A stretch of 64,000 nt of DNA from Siderastrea siderea (Eukaryota > Cnidaria > Anthozoa > Scleractinia > Rhizangiidae), in the NCBI GenBank assembly GCA_964030785.1, contig OZ034979.1, positions 39,799,984-39,863,983 on the forward strand. The letters are read 5' to 3'. Position numbers and translations under genes: made by a program. Numbering within the stretch: the stretch's first letter is position 1; the number at the start of each line of letters is the position of its first letter. This document shows positions 1 through 11,500 of this stretch, one piece after another. Below the pieces are notes generated by a model. The model did not search any database. It had not been told where the DNA came from and was given only the letters and a program-made list of their open reading frames with translations.

Positions 1-354
1 GCCCATGTTAATTTAGGGTTTTTTAATTTAATCCAGTTCCAGTTTATTCGGCTAATAAACAATCTCGCCGCGGTGTTAATTAACTCGCGCTCTCAGCTAT
101 TTCGTGAACCCTCTCGACTATCCAGAAAGGGACTGTTAGCAGTCTGTTCGGCCAATTGAACAAGCCCGTTTCACAGGATCAGGAGATACCTTGTTGACAG
201 GACTACATGTAAGTTTGCTAAATAGAATGTACAATACCAAACTCCTGATCCATACACCAGTTCCATCGATCTGAATATGGATCGCTCGGATCGCAATCTA
301 AGATTGATTTGTCCATAAATAGTAGACTGCGAGTAGTCTCTTATTTTGGTACTG

Positions 355-508
355 CCGATTGTGGGATGGGCGAAATACGCACGTGCGTGCTCGCGAAATT
401 TCGAGGAGACGCAACACGAGGGGAGCTAATTTTCGGCGCTCCCCTCGCGTTGCGCCTTCTCGAAATTTCTTTCGTGCGTGTGTGTATTTCACCCGCCTTA
501 CAATCGCC
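355..508. repeat. Foldback hairpin in unit 1
   Basis: Two arms of about 70 bp, each with a GCGAAATAC-like outer part, a CGAAATTTC block and a GAGGGGAGC/GCTCCCCTC core around a short loop. Copies sit in the same place in unit 2 (13756-13909) and unit 3 (22162-22315), so it predates the tandem duplication. It looks like a small MITE; no target-site duplication was found. Short ORFs in this area run through the hairpin and are not thought to be genes. Confidence 0.7.
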
Positions 509-844
509 ATCGCCAAAAAATAAATTTTTGGAAAATAAATTGTTGAGCTCCTCATCCAGACTTACCTCAAGTAGAATCTGTGTACACGAATTGAGCCTTG
601 ACAAAACACCAGATATACTCAGTCTGCAGGATCTTTGGGACTGGTATCACAACAAATACAACATGCAAACATGGTCCGGCGCCATTTGGAAACTTGCCTA
701 AAGTGAGAAAACCCAGAGAAAAGGAAGCTGTTCCTGTTAAATGAACTAAAGCAATACTAAAAAGTGAGCAGCTTTTTAATTTAGTTGATTGAATCGTGCG
801 GGAGAGTTAACTCTACAGTGAGGGAAGTAGGCAAACGATTTAAC

Positions 845-1055
845 GTAGTGGGGGGACAGGGGGGCGAGAGACAGGGAGAAAAGGGGACGGGGAGCGGGAT
901 TACCAAGGTTGCGGGAAGCGGGAGAAAAAAGGAAAAATTACGCAACATTGCGCAATATTTTGCAATCGAAAAAATGCAAAGAGGCGGGAGCCAACAAATA
1001 CAGGGCGGGAACGGGGATTAAAGGGTACGGGAAGCGGGAGGCTTAAACTCCCCTG

Positions 1056-1086
<31 letters not shown>

Positions 1087-1090
1087 ACAA
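845..1090. repeat. G-rich tract ending in poly-C and a CA run
   Basis: About 200 bp with repeated GGGAGCGGGA/GGGACGGGG-type words, then a long C run near 1056-1070 and a CA dinucleotide run to about 1089. It recurs at about 14243-14475 and 22650-22880; only unit 1 has the CA run. Several spaced G-runs make it a candidate quadruplex former. Open frames across it come from compositional bias. Confidence 0.7.
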
Positions 1091-1895
1091 CGTACATTTA
1101 GCGAACTTAAATCTCGTCATAAATAGGAATTTGTCGAAATCTGGTGATTCGTCGCAGTTTAAAACGATAGCTTTTACAGCGGTACTTTGATTTAGACTAC
1201 TGTTTTTTCTGTTCTTTACCAGGTTGGCTGTCGGTTAACACGTGGTTAAAACAGCTAACACTTCACAAATTTCTTCGTCTTTACTTTTATTTTTACAACA
1301 AGCATGACCATGACGACTGTTTTGTAGCTATAGCTTCAGTAATAAACGTGTAATAAAAAGAAATTTATAGTTATTTACCTTCAAGTGGAGTTTTGGTGCA
1401 ATCTAGAGGCCATTTTAGAAAGGGAATCGTAGCCAACAGGGAGCTTCCTAGCGCATTGGAGACCACCACGTCACACTTCTGTTTTGTCTAATATTAACCT
1501 TTAGTTGTAAATTAATTAATTGAATTTCAAGAGACTCTTTGAGAAGAAACAAAAACAAGCTTTTAAGACTTTTAAAGTATGAAAACGATTGCGTTTTTTT
1601 TTTGTCTAAAAAATGCTGCCTTCGCACTCGTGCAAGTGCCTTCCAAAACGGCCTTAGACTTTATACACAAAGCACAGATGACTGAATCACAGTTGTATTT
1701 TACTGGCTATATTATAATTTTCATGTTGCCCTAGTTGTTTCTTCCTCACCCGTCTCCCCTCCTGGATTAAATTTCTAAAGAGTAAGGTTTTCAGTTCAGA
1801 CTGGGAAAAAAATTGTTATGATATCCAAACCCTATGGTCTCGATACGGGTCTTTGAAATGGAAATATTTTGAAAAAGAAAAGAGATAATCTCATT

Positions 1896-1968
1896 TGGTT
1901 TCGGCCAGGATCGAACTGGCGACCTTCTGCGTGTAAAGCAGACGTGATAACCACTACACCACGAAACC
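1896..1968 (-). tRNA. tRNA-Val (UAC), intact-looking
   Basis: Read on the minus strand, this 73-nt sequence folds as a tRNA. The acceptor stem GGTTTCG pairs perfectly with CGAAACC, the D arm has the AGTGGTTA loop, and the anticodon stem TCTGC/GCAGA encloses loop TTTACAC (anticodon TAC, valine). The T arm GCCAG-TTCGATC-CTGGC carries a good B box, and there is no intron. It lies in the intergenic part of tandem unit 1, antisense to the Wnt fragments. Of the three copies this is the only one with every stem paired. Confidence 0.9.
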
Positions 1969-3143
1969 AATCACACGTATAAAAGTGTAAAATTAACAAT
2001 GTATTTCTACCCGCACATCATTGGTTAATACTATTAAATGACGTGGTATCCTTAACGCGGATATGATTTGATGTCGAACAATATTTGTCAAGCAATTATT
2101 CTTTGTTTTCAAAGTGAGTTTCTCCTTTTGAGAAAACGTCAAGCATTATATTGTTTCGCTATGCAATCTTTTGGCGGGACACTAGGTTCCTTGTTCGTGG
2201 TTCTTCACGTGGATGCGGCGTATAAAGGAGCAATTAGATCATGCACAGGAAAAGCTTCATCTCGTTTCAAAGCTAAATTGACAAAAGACTTTTTTTTTTC
2301 TTTTAAGACACTGAAAAAATAAACTTCGTCTTATGAAATTATAATAACTGCTGTATAGCTTTCATTTAAATGTCTACACTTTATAGTGTTATAACCTCTA
2401 GTGTGCATCGTTAAAGCCGTCTTCAGCCACATATTTGTCAGTGTAATGAAAAATACCACAGGAAAGTACTGCTCAGTAGCTTTCACTGGGATGGTCATTC
2501 TTTATGATTTCACTCACACCGTATACAGAAAAAACCTCCATATACCGCATGAAAGTTAAACTGCTGAATGGCCATTCTCTTCACAAATTACTGGTCCATA
2601 GGTAATATCACTTGAGCTTTCACAAAGAGATCAAACGCTAAATTATGGGCTTACATCACTCGACGTTCTGAAAATTTTAAGAGCTGAACACGTTTTTGTG
2701 TGCTTCTGTATCCTACTCTAAAGTACTGTACTAATAAAAACGTTACTTTTGAGACAAAAGTGCAAAAGATTTCTCTTTTGACTGCATTCACAGTCAGGAA
2801 AACTAATAATATTTAATCCTATACTGAATTTCTAAATTTCCCGAGGAAGCAACTTTCTCACGAAGTTATTGAGTAGTACTTTTCTGTGGTGATGTTTATT
2901 GTGATTACAACGAGTCAATGAAATCCAGAGTCACCGCCGAAACCAGTGCTACAAGCAGTACTTTTATTTGTTGTTGTTTGGCTGTACATAGTGCTCCTCA
3001 CTTACGAGTGAATAAAACTTCTAAGAGCTTGTCAATGAGTGGCCATTCAAATCAAAGCTACTGGCGTTTCTTTCATCTTTTCTTCTTTTTCCGTGAACCT
3101 TTTCAATCTGATTTAGTTGCGTGAACACTTTTCTGTTTTTCAG

Positions 3144-3409
3144 CTTGCAGAGAAACAGCGTTCACCTACTCTATTACAGCCGCCGGTGTTTCGCACGCCA
3201 TTGCGAGAGCTTGTAGTGATGGCAAACTTTCGGCTTGCGGGTGTGATAACAGATACAAAGGCGTAACCAACGAGGGATGGGAGTGGGGAGGCTGTAGCGA
3301 TAACATCCACTTTGCGGACCAGTTTTCGAGAAAGTTTGTTGACGCGGGAGAAAAGGGGCGAGACTTTCGCACATTGGTAAATCTGCATAACAACGAGGCT
3401 GGCAGAACG
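3144..3409 (+). pseudogene. Wnt penultimate exon, unit 1 (frame intact)
   Basis: The acceptor TTTTTCAG precedes the exon and GTGAGT follows it. It is 266 nt long, enters in phase 1 and leaves in phase 0, exactly like the exon at 61228-61493. The translation keeps the Wnt hallmarks: [22 protein letters not shown], the WGGCSDNI motif, FVDAGEKG and LHNNEAGRT. No stop or frameshift is present. It is called a pseudogene because the partner exon at 11501 has a premature stop and no N-terminal exon exists upstream inside the window. Differences from the 61228 copy include WGGCR to WGGCS and NIDF to NIHF. If an exon left of the window feeds it, it could belong to a transcribed but truncated Wnt. Confidence 0.85.
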
Positions 3410-5284
3410 GTGAGTTCTCAACTGTTTGCGCGTGAATATTAAATAAACTGAAAGCTGGAAATAAAATTTAACAGCGGAAATAACCTATTTAACTCCCAGA
3501 CGGTAGTGTATAGTTTCGTACAAAGTGTGACCATTCCTTGAAACTGGTGAGACACTTTTTTATGGTGCTATCGTTTTTTTTTTTCTTATGATTGGATACT
3601 TAAGAAGGGTCTTTTTCGTATTGTTTCAATTTTGAGCTTATTGAAAGGATTAGACCACGCTAAAAACGACAAGGAGAGCCGTAGCTCGCGGCAACAACGG
3701 ACTGTCTTTTCCGTTATTATGAACAATTGCTCAGTTCCGACCGATTCATTAAAAAAAGTAATCTAACTTGCGTCATAGCGATGAGAAAGTCGTCTGTACT
3801 TGATAAGCTAAAAGGAAAATCTTTTTGTTATCGTAAGCTACGTGACTGCTATTCAGGCGGATTCAGCTAACGTCCGGTTTCTTTTGATAGTATATGATCC
3901 ATTACGAAACATCTGTAATTTACCGGCCTTAAGTTTCTACCAGAGCCAAACTTTTGAATCGGGGAATGAAATCCTACTGTGCGACCATTGAAATTGAAAG
4001 TAAGGAGTACTAGTAAGCTTTACGACAGTGTTGCCTATTTTCCATTCTTTTCAAAGTAAAATTTGGTGATTCTGTCTACTTGTGTTTAGATCTTGGCCAC
4101 ATTTACGAGTAAAGTTCAGTGCTTGTTCAATATCCATTTTCTTGTTAAAATACATCATTCCCTTTAAGCTCCTAAGAAGAGTGCATAAAGCAAAGGAAAG
4201 ATCAGTGATCATAAATAAGGAAATATTCTCTATCCAAACCATGAAAATTGCATTTTAAAACTGACATGAAAATAACTGTATGACACTGAAGTCAGAGAGG
4301 ACTGAAATAGGACTGCGCAGAGGGGAGTGTCATTGCACATCAATTTTTCTTCTTCTTTGTGCTGGCGGCATCGGTTTCTCAAATTCGTTTCATTTTGGAC
4401 GGAAAACAAAAAAGAAAAGTTTAATGACCGAAGCCTGTGGTAAACGTTCTGAATTCAGTTTCCCACGAATCACGTACAACGAATTCCGGCAAACCCGCAT
4501 ATGATCATTAACTATTATTATATTATACGACTGCGGCTTTGCGCCGGTGATCAATTTGCATTTCATGGCTCATCAAGTTCGGTCAACCTTCCCATGATGT
4601 TTGAAACCTCTCAGCAAAACTCTCTTGAGCCTGGTCACCACTTGTGAAATGAGCACAAGGTTAAGCAGGAAGAGGTTCCTCTAAGCCTGCTTTTCATTTG
4701 AGACGCAAGAACATACACACACTTAACAGCACTTGACACATTTACGCAACGTGAAAACGAGACTGACGCTGGCACAAGCATATACGGAAAGAATAACAAT
4801 TTTTCCTTTTCCTTGTGCTTCCCTTTCGTACGCTCATGTCGCAGTGATTCCTCGTGAAAACTAGATAAGAATAGTCCTTGTTTTTTTTTCTTCTTATGTT
4901 CTTGCTGTTGTTTGTGTTCCTCAGTATTCATCATGACCCTTTTAGCCCCAATATCAATATGCTCGTTTTCCCAACGGTTCTCCTTATATTTCTCATGGTA
5001 ACTTGTTGAGAATTTGATTAAACATCAAGACCATCATCTTTGGTAATTATTTCTCTTATTCTCGTGACCTGTATGTCTGATCAAGTTGTGTTATCGTAGT
5101 GAGAAATTACATGCTTGTAGCTATTGGGGCTTACATAGTTAAAAGCGCCGTTTTCCTTGTGTCGCTTGTCAAAACCATTGCAGCCTTTATGCGATAACCA
5201 CAAGCACAAACGTCATATGCACGCAAAGTACTACTGTGTTCTTATGTTCATGTTTGTGCAGTGTATTTCCCACCGGTCCCTATG
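3410..5284. other. Wnt-copy intron, unit 1, left part
   Basis: Intron sequence alignable to 16910-19575 of unit 2 and 61494-63560 of the main gene. I see no coding sequence in it. It includes a T/A-rich segment around 4500-4570 and is interrupted at 5285 by the Crypton-type insertion. Confidence 0.7.
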
Positions 5285-5290
5285 TACTGT

Positions 5291-5386
5291 TTAATAAACG
5301 AGCAGGAGTGTTTTATCGGGTTTAAAACCACGAGGCGTAGCCGAGTGGTTTTAGACCCGATAAAACACGATTTGCGAGTTTATTGA
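5291..5386. repeat. Hairpin at left end of the Crypton-type insert
   Basis: Near-perfect inverted repeat with GTGTTTTATCGGG on the left and CCCGATAAAACAC on the right, joined through TTTAAAACCAC...GTGGTTTTA. The weaker outer arms contain TTAATAAACGAGC and its near complement. Confidence 0.75.
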
Positions 5387-5683
5387 ACGGCTTCAAAAAA
5401 CGATCTCATAGAATAATGAACTAATGGTGCTATTTTCCCGTGCTATAACTTTATTCCATAGTCTCATCAAGAGAATGTCAAAATCGATCTCACAGAATAT
5501 AAAGACATTCTTTCATGTTTTGTAGTTCCTATAGTCTTTGAAAAGAATAAAAAGTTTTGTTTAATGAGCTTCGGACCATTTTCCCGTGCTGCTAGTTCAT
5601 GCTGCTAGATCTGAAAAGAATTATAAGATTAGATGATTTGTATAGTGGAAACTTCATTCAATAGTGAGCTCGATGAGAACATT

Positions 5684-6025
5684 ATGGCTTCGAAGCACAA
5701 GCGGACGTTTCGCAAACCCAAAAATGCTGAAGAAGAGAAACAACTGCTGGAAAATGCCGTACCAAAGTCAACACGTTCCGTCAATAAGTGGGCTATGAAG
5801 ATTTTTTCAGAATGGCAGTCAACAAGAGTAAATAAGAAAGCTTCTGAAGAGCCGAGCAGTTGTACTAATGACACATCACAAATTCAAGACTTGGAAACCG
5901 ACGTGCTTGATATGACGGCAGAGTCGCTAAATTTTTGGTTAACAAAATCCATAATGGAAGTGTGCAAAGATACCGGGGAAAATTATCCTCCTCGTACGCT
6001 GTACAGCATTGTTTCTGTTATATAA
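5684..6025 (+). pseudogene. N-terminal fragment of Crypton/KIAA1958-like tyrosine recombinase
   Basis: Starting from the internal ATG at 5684 (MASKHKRTFRKP) the frame runs 114 codons to a stop inside a palindrome. The parts KSTRSVNKWAMKIFSEWQ and LNFWLTKSIMEVCKDTG, followed by YPPRTLYSI, resemble the N-terminal DNA-binding region of the DUF3504/KIAA1958/ZMYM-type proteins, which derive from Crypton recombinases. The catalytic Arg-His-Arg-Tyr region is absent: the frame ends at the 68-bp palindrome at 6019. An upstream in-frame ATG at 5633 also exists. The last half of the fragment is duplicated at 6291-6467. Family assignment is from memory of the motif pattern. Confidence 0.6.
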
Positions 6026-6736
6026 AATGTTACCCTCATTAGTATTCTTTATATAAAGAATACTAATGAGGGTAACATTTTATATAAAGAATAGTAATGA
6101 GGTATATTACAATCAGCCCCGCTTTCCCCTGGGACTGAAATCAAATGCCGCCACCAGGCTTTTTAGACTGTTGATGTATTACCGGTTTTAAACAAGCATC
6201 CACGTGACTCATTTGCGTGATGTAATTGGTGGAAATGATCATTAATTATTCATGAGTTTTTGAAGGGAGAAATAAGCATGAGGACTCTTTAAGAGCCGAG
6301 CAGTTGTACTAATGACACATCACAAATTCAAGACTTGGAAACCGACGTGCTTGATATGACGGCAGAGTCGCTAAATTTTTGGTTAACAAAATCCATAATG
6401 GAAGTGTGCAAAGATACCGGGGAAAATTATCCTCCTCGTACGCTGTACAGCATTGTTTCTGTTATATAAAATGTTACCCTCATTAGTATTCTTTATATAA
6501 AGAATACTAAATGAGGGTAACATTTTATATAAAGAATAGTAATGAGGTATATTACAATCAGCCCCGCTTTCCCCTGGGACTGAAATCAAATGCCGCCACC
6601 AGGCTTTTTAGACTGTTGATGTATTACCGGTTTTAAACAAGCATCCACGTGACTCATTTGCGTGATGTAATTGGTGGAAATGATCATTAATTATTCATGA
6701 GTTTTTGAAGGGAGAAATAAGCATGAGGACTCTTTA
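5847..6736. repeat. 444-bp tandem duplication, two units
   Basis: 5847-6290 and 6291-about 6736 are nearly identical. Both end in GCATGAGGACTCTTT, which is host Wnt-intron sequence also present at 19588 and 63570. Confidence 0.9.
6019..6086. repeat. Perfect 68-bp palindrome
   Basis: The sequence equals its own reverse complement over 68 bases (arms start TATATAAAATGTTACCC), with no spacer. The duplicated copy at about 6461-6529 has one extra A in the right arm. It ends the recombinase ORF and may mark an internal deletion or end of the element. Confidence 0.85.
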
Positions 6737-6900
6737 ATCAAAAAGTAAAAAGAGGAAAAATTCGTTCCCATGTTTGTCTCACCCAGATCACATACGAATT
6801 TAGTTTGTGATTTTATTGAGCTGTTCATTCAACCAGAATGTCATGCTTCATTACAATAATGGAATCAACTTAACTCTCAGCACGTCTGTTGCTCATTTAA

Positions 6901-9900
6901 GAGCGCCTGTCTGTAAAAATCAGACAAAATCAAAATTCCGCGGCAAGGGTGGAAAATTCGATTTCATTCATATTTTAATGTTAGATAGGTTAGGGTATAA
7001 CTAAAATCACTGGATACTTTTTTGGGCAAAATATCCTTTTATTTCAAAGAAAAATGCAAATAACGAACTTCCCTTAAAATCGCCATTTGAAGCAGTAAAT
7101 TATGACATCAATTTGAGGCGTTCGCGTGCAAAATCAAATCCCTCTGTCGTCTTTTAAACACTCAATTTTACTTTTGCAATCTCTCAAGAGCTTCAAAACT
7201 GATTTTGGTAGAAACTGCGTTGTTCTTTGTGTTTGAAATAATTTAATTTTGAAAGTATACATTTCTCACCAGGAAAAGTACTTCGTGAATTAAATTATTT
7301 TTCACCCTGTGCTAAACCTTCAAATCGATTCAGCTTCTGGCTGTTGAATTAAGAAAAGATGTTCTCAGGATTGCTGCAAAAATTTCTTTGGGCAAATGAT
7401 TGAGAGCGACGCGAGAGCTTTTCAAAGTTCGTTAAAATGCAGGTTGTTTGACCCTTCTTGGCAACATTCCATTCGCGAGTCACGCACATATTTTAATGTG
7501 TTTCGACCCACATGAGATCGAAACCGTCAAACAGAAAAACAGTTCGAAATGCTCTTACCTCATTTGCTGTAGAGGACAGGTCCAGAGGCCATTTCCGAGT
7601 GATTCTCTTGCCGTTCGACGTATTTTGGTCCTGTTGATGACATCCAATGAACACCGCCAACTGGGTCAGTGTATTGTAAACGGTCGAACAGCTCAACAAC
7701 AACCTTTCTTCCAAAACGTTCGACATCTTTCTACACTCTGACATCTTACTCAACGGTTCAGTTGCTGGTCAGTGTTGCTCAGTTGGCAATACACAAAAAG
7801 GTTTTTATCACCACATGTCGCCCCTAACGTGGCCAGAGTTCTATCTAGAGCCGCGTCACGCAATGCAAATCATCGGAATGGACATTTTACTAGAGGGTAG
7901 GGGAAGGGCAAAATCTGCTCTGATTCTGTTCGAGCAATGGGAGGAACTTGTAATGGACCAAAAATACGAAACAAAATTAGTGCTACATTTAGGCACCTCA
8001 ACCTCCCGTGCCAGAATGCAGAAAAAGTAGTCACCCCTCGGCGTGAGTTGTAGGCATGCAAATAACAATGTTCGAACACGAAAATTAGCTAAAAAGGGTA
8101 CGTGTACTAGCTTAAGTTAAAAACCTCTTTAAAACGTCGAGTCCAGAACATTAAAATCGTTTTTTATCAGGGAAATTGCGATGTGACTAACTAGTTTGTG
8201 CTTATTGTTTTGGCTTAGAGGGGGGACCTCGGGCTTTTTCTTTTTTTTTCACAAATTGCTTCGTTGTACAGAAGACGGTTGTTGTTGGTTCCATTTTCTT
8301 GTTGTCTGAGTTTGTGGTTACAACACCAGACGAATCAAAAGCTTGAAAACAATTGTTCCCTTACTTTCATGCGCCAAGAATACCCAGGCCCGTAGAAGGG
8401 GGAGGGGGGGTGGGGGGGGGGGGGGGGGGCTCGAATCCCCAGAAGTTTTGGAAGTTGAAAAAACATTACAATAAATGAGCCAAAAAATATATAATTAAAA
8501 CGAATTAATGTGCAACGAATAGTCTTAAATGCTGATGCTAAAAGTTCCTTTTATTATTTTACAACCTTTAACAGGGTTTGACATCTGTTGAGTCACTAGC
8601 CACCGGGCAAGTGGGCTTTAAAAATCTACTAACCCACCGCACACTTCAGTCGCCCAGGTTCCTTACCAATGTCTTTCTTCACTCATATCACCTTGACCCT
8701 GGCAGTATAGCTTTACTGTGAACTGAGGACCTTAATGCCTTTAATAGCTAAGCGACTGCTGTGTATTTGCTGCAAGCTTTAAGCTCATCATGTTGTTTTA
8801 AAACAAGCAAGTCTAAGGAACAAAACTATTTTTATCTCACCAATCGAGTGATAAAAGTTACGTTAACGTTTACGAGAGTTAGGTAACACGGGTCCGAAAT
8901 TCGTAGCTTGGCTGTCGAAATGTTTCAATTTTAACAAACCTTGTAACTTTAAGGGTACTTTTTTAAAACTGATGCTATAAATCTGGTGGATGCTGCCAAC
9001 AACTTTGTCGGCGAAAAAGCAGCAGGAAGCAGCTTTTTGGCAAATTGTCAACGAAGGATGTCCCCAAAAAGGTGCCGTTTTTGACCAATCGACACAAACT
9101 GTGGCATTGTGAACAGAGTTAGTATCTATGTGCACGAGTGTGTATATTGAAGGGGGGGGGGGGGGAAGGCTTTGACTAGGCCAATTTGCTCGCAGCATTT
9201 ATTTCAGCCTTGGTGCGGCCCTGATACCACCAAGAGAGGTGCTACACTACTGGATACCACAAGTTACAAGTCAGTTTTTACAAGGAACGCTTGCCTGATA
9301 CAATGACGATATGTCCCAGCCATCGTGCAAAACTTGGAATACTGTCTAGCAGAAGCTGCAGCACAAGGGGCAGGGTCACGGTAAGCAAAAGGGGAGTGGC
9401 CAAAAAGTGAAAGAGGACTGGGGAAAAAGGGATCTGAAATTATCTTGCGCGGGACTGTTTCGCTTGTAAAAGTTGGATCAGGTGAGTTTTATGTTCGCTT
9501 GTGGACTATCCGAATATTAGCCAGGTTATCGATGGAAGCCTCACTCTTCTCTTCGTCCTCATTAAGGTGTATGTAGAACGTGAAAGAGGTAACAGACGTT
9601 TAAGGGCAAGATGCTTGACGTATTTCTGTTATGATATCCTCATATCCATTATGATAAGTATGCTGGCTGCTGTGAGAGATCTCGCTCACTGGGAACCTGT
9701 CTCAGTAAGATTTGTAAACAGAAATTCAGGAACAGAACCTCATTTTTTGTTACCATGGTTACGTGCCATATTTCACAATCTTAAAACAGCACTGGCGTGC
9801 TGTTAGAAGCCCCAATCATTAGTCAGGACACACTTATGTAGACTAAATCAAACAGCTGACAAGAGAGCACAGTTAAACACTTCCATTGCACCCATTCGTT

Positions 9901-11344
9901 ATGAAGACAGAACCCTTCCTGTCCAAAACTCCATCCAACCCTTTAACAGCGAGCTGACTTTCACTCCTGATATAACTGTGCCTTGTACCGGTCCTGTGCC
10001 AGCTGAGAACCAGCAGACTGACACCAATGATCATAGGTAGAATACCCGCTCGTCAATTAACAAAAGGGAGCCCCTTGTAGTTATAGGTTTTCCCCGTATT
10101 AAAGTTGGGTCTAGTTAATAATAGCGCCACTTCTGTTGCACCACTCACCTGTAAGCATATCTGTAAGCTTGTACAACGGTTGGAATTGCGTTTCAGACTA
10201 CTAGGCTAGGGTAGCAAATACAATTTTTAATGGTTGTAACAACACTGGTAATAAGTAAGAAAGACACACAACGCCATTAAAACCCACAATAATCCCTGTA
10301 ATTAACACTGTGTGTTATTTTACTTCACCTCAAAGGTTTTGCCCTTCCCCTACCCCCTAAAATGCCTTTGATACGCATTGCGTGACAAACCAAATACGCA
10401 CGCGGCGCCATTCACGTTTGGTCCCAATTTAGCAGTCAAATCTGATAATGCTTTTGTGCACTGAAAACTGAGCAACACTCGTATTAAATCAACTGAACCG
10501 TTGAGTAAGATGTCAGAGTGTAGAAAGATGTCGAACGTTTTGGAAGAAAGGTTGTTGTTGAGCTGTTCGACCGTTTACAATACACTGACCCAGTTGGCGG
10601 TGTTCATTGGATGGCATCAACAGGACCAAAATACGTCGAACGGCAAGAGAATCACTCGGAAATGGCCTCTGGACCTGTCCTCTACAGCAAATGAGGTAAG
10701 AGCATTTCGAACTGTTTTTCTGTTTGACGTTTTCGATCTCATATGGGTCGAAACACATTAAAATATGTGCGTGACTCGCGAATGGAATGTTGCCAAGAAG
10801 GGTCAAACAACCTGCATTTTAACGAACTTTGAAAAGCTCTCGCGTCGCTCTCAATCATTTGCCCAAAGAAATTTTTGCAGCAATCCTGAGAACATCTTTT
10901 CTTAATTCAACAGCCAGAAGCTGAATCGATTTGAAGGTTTAGCACATGGTGAAAAATAATTTAATTCACGAAGTACTTTTCCTGATGAGAAATGTATACT
11001 TTCAAAATTAAATTATTTCAAACACAAAGAACAACGCAGTTTCTACCAAAATCAGTTTTGAAGCTCTTGAGAGATTGCAAAAGTAAAATTGAGTGTTTAA
11101 AAGACGACAGAGGGATTTGATTTTGCACGCGAACGCCTCAAATTGATGTCATAATTTACTGCTTCAAATGGCGATTTTAACGGAAGTTCGTTATTTGCAT
11201 TTTTCTTTGAAATAAAAGGATATTTTGCCAAAAAAAGTATCCAGTGATTTTAGTTATACCCTAACCTATCTAACATTAAAATATGAAAGAAATCGAATTT
11301 TCCACCCTTGCCGCGTTATGTTTGATTTTTACAGACAAGCGCTC
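6901..11344. mobile_element. 4.4-kb TTAA-targeting element with ~1-kb inverted arms
   Basis: Flanked by TTAA at 6897-6900 and 11345-11348. The matching site in the main Wnt gene (CATTTAAGTGATTTGAC near 63757) has a single TTAA; unit 2 is also empty. The termini are GAGCGC(C/T)TGTCTGT. The inverted arms run about 6901-7925 and 10330-11344. TTAA duplication fits piggyBac or Kolobok superfamilies, but no transposase was recognised. Each arm has an open frame of about 86 codons (minus strand 7493-7753; plus strand 10501-10761) reaching a good donor site, AATGAG|GTAAGA, so the arms may contain a first exon of the parent element. The middle (7926-10329) has G-runs at 8400-8430 and 9153-9167 and no recognised gene. 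Confidence 0.85.
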
Positions 11345-11500
11345 TTAAGTGATTTGACTAGCATTTGCCTGTGCCATTGGGTAGGAGGGGAGGAATTAGT
11401 ATGCAGAGTGTCGGCTATAAATGGTTGAAATTATGGCGTTGTATTCTGGCTAGCCACCAGTGATCCCTCAACTGACACTCTATTTTGCTGTCTTTTCCAG

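Larger units (their letters stand above)
5285..6710 (+). mobile_element. Crypton-type insertion with internal duplication
   Basis: Units 2 and 4 read straight from GGTCCCTATG into GGAGAAATAAGC (19566 and 63548). In unit 1 these two words are separated by this insert, so its ends are fixed to within one base. There is no target-site duplication, as expected for tyrosine-recombinase elements. Inside are a palindromic left segment (5291-5386), an ORF fragment like the start of Crypton/KIAA1958-type recombinases (5684-6025), and a 444-bp tandem duplication (5847-6290 and 6291-6736). The repeat unit ends in 26 bp of host flank (6265-6290), so the duplication happened after insertion of an original element of about 980 bp. 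Confidence 0.75.

Noticed and set aside
309..701. 130-codon ORF repeated in the three units
   Set aside because: Runs through a foldback hairpin, begins at a non-ATG codon and matches no family; conservation follows from the tandem duplication.
785..1021. Gly/Arg-rich ORF in the G-rich tract
   Set aside because: Low-complexity product of purine bias.
1896..1968. tRNA as the head of a SINE
   Set aside because: No tail or further copies outside the tandem units; surrounding DNA is simply the duplicated unit.
2068..2322. 84-codon ORF conserved in units 1 and 2
   Set aside because: Noncoding intergenic/intron DNA; unit 3 loses the frame and there is no family match.
7448..7741. 97-codon ORFs in the inverted arms of the TTAA element (also 10513-10806)
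   Set aside because: Opposite-strand shadows of the 86-codon arm frames; no recognised domain.
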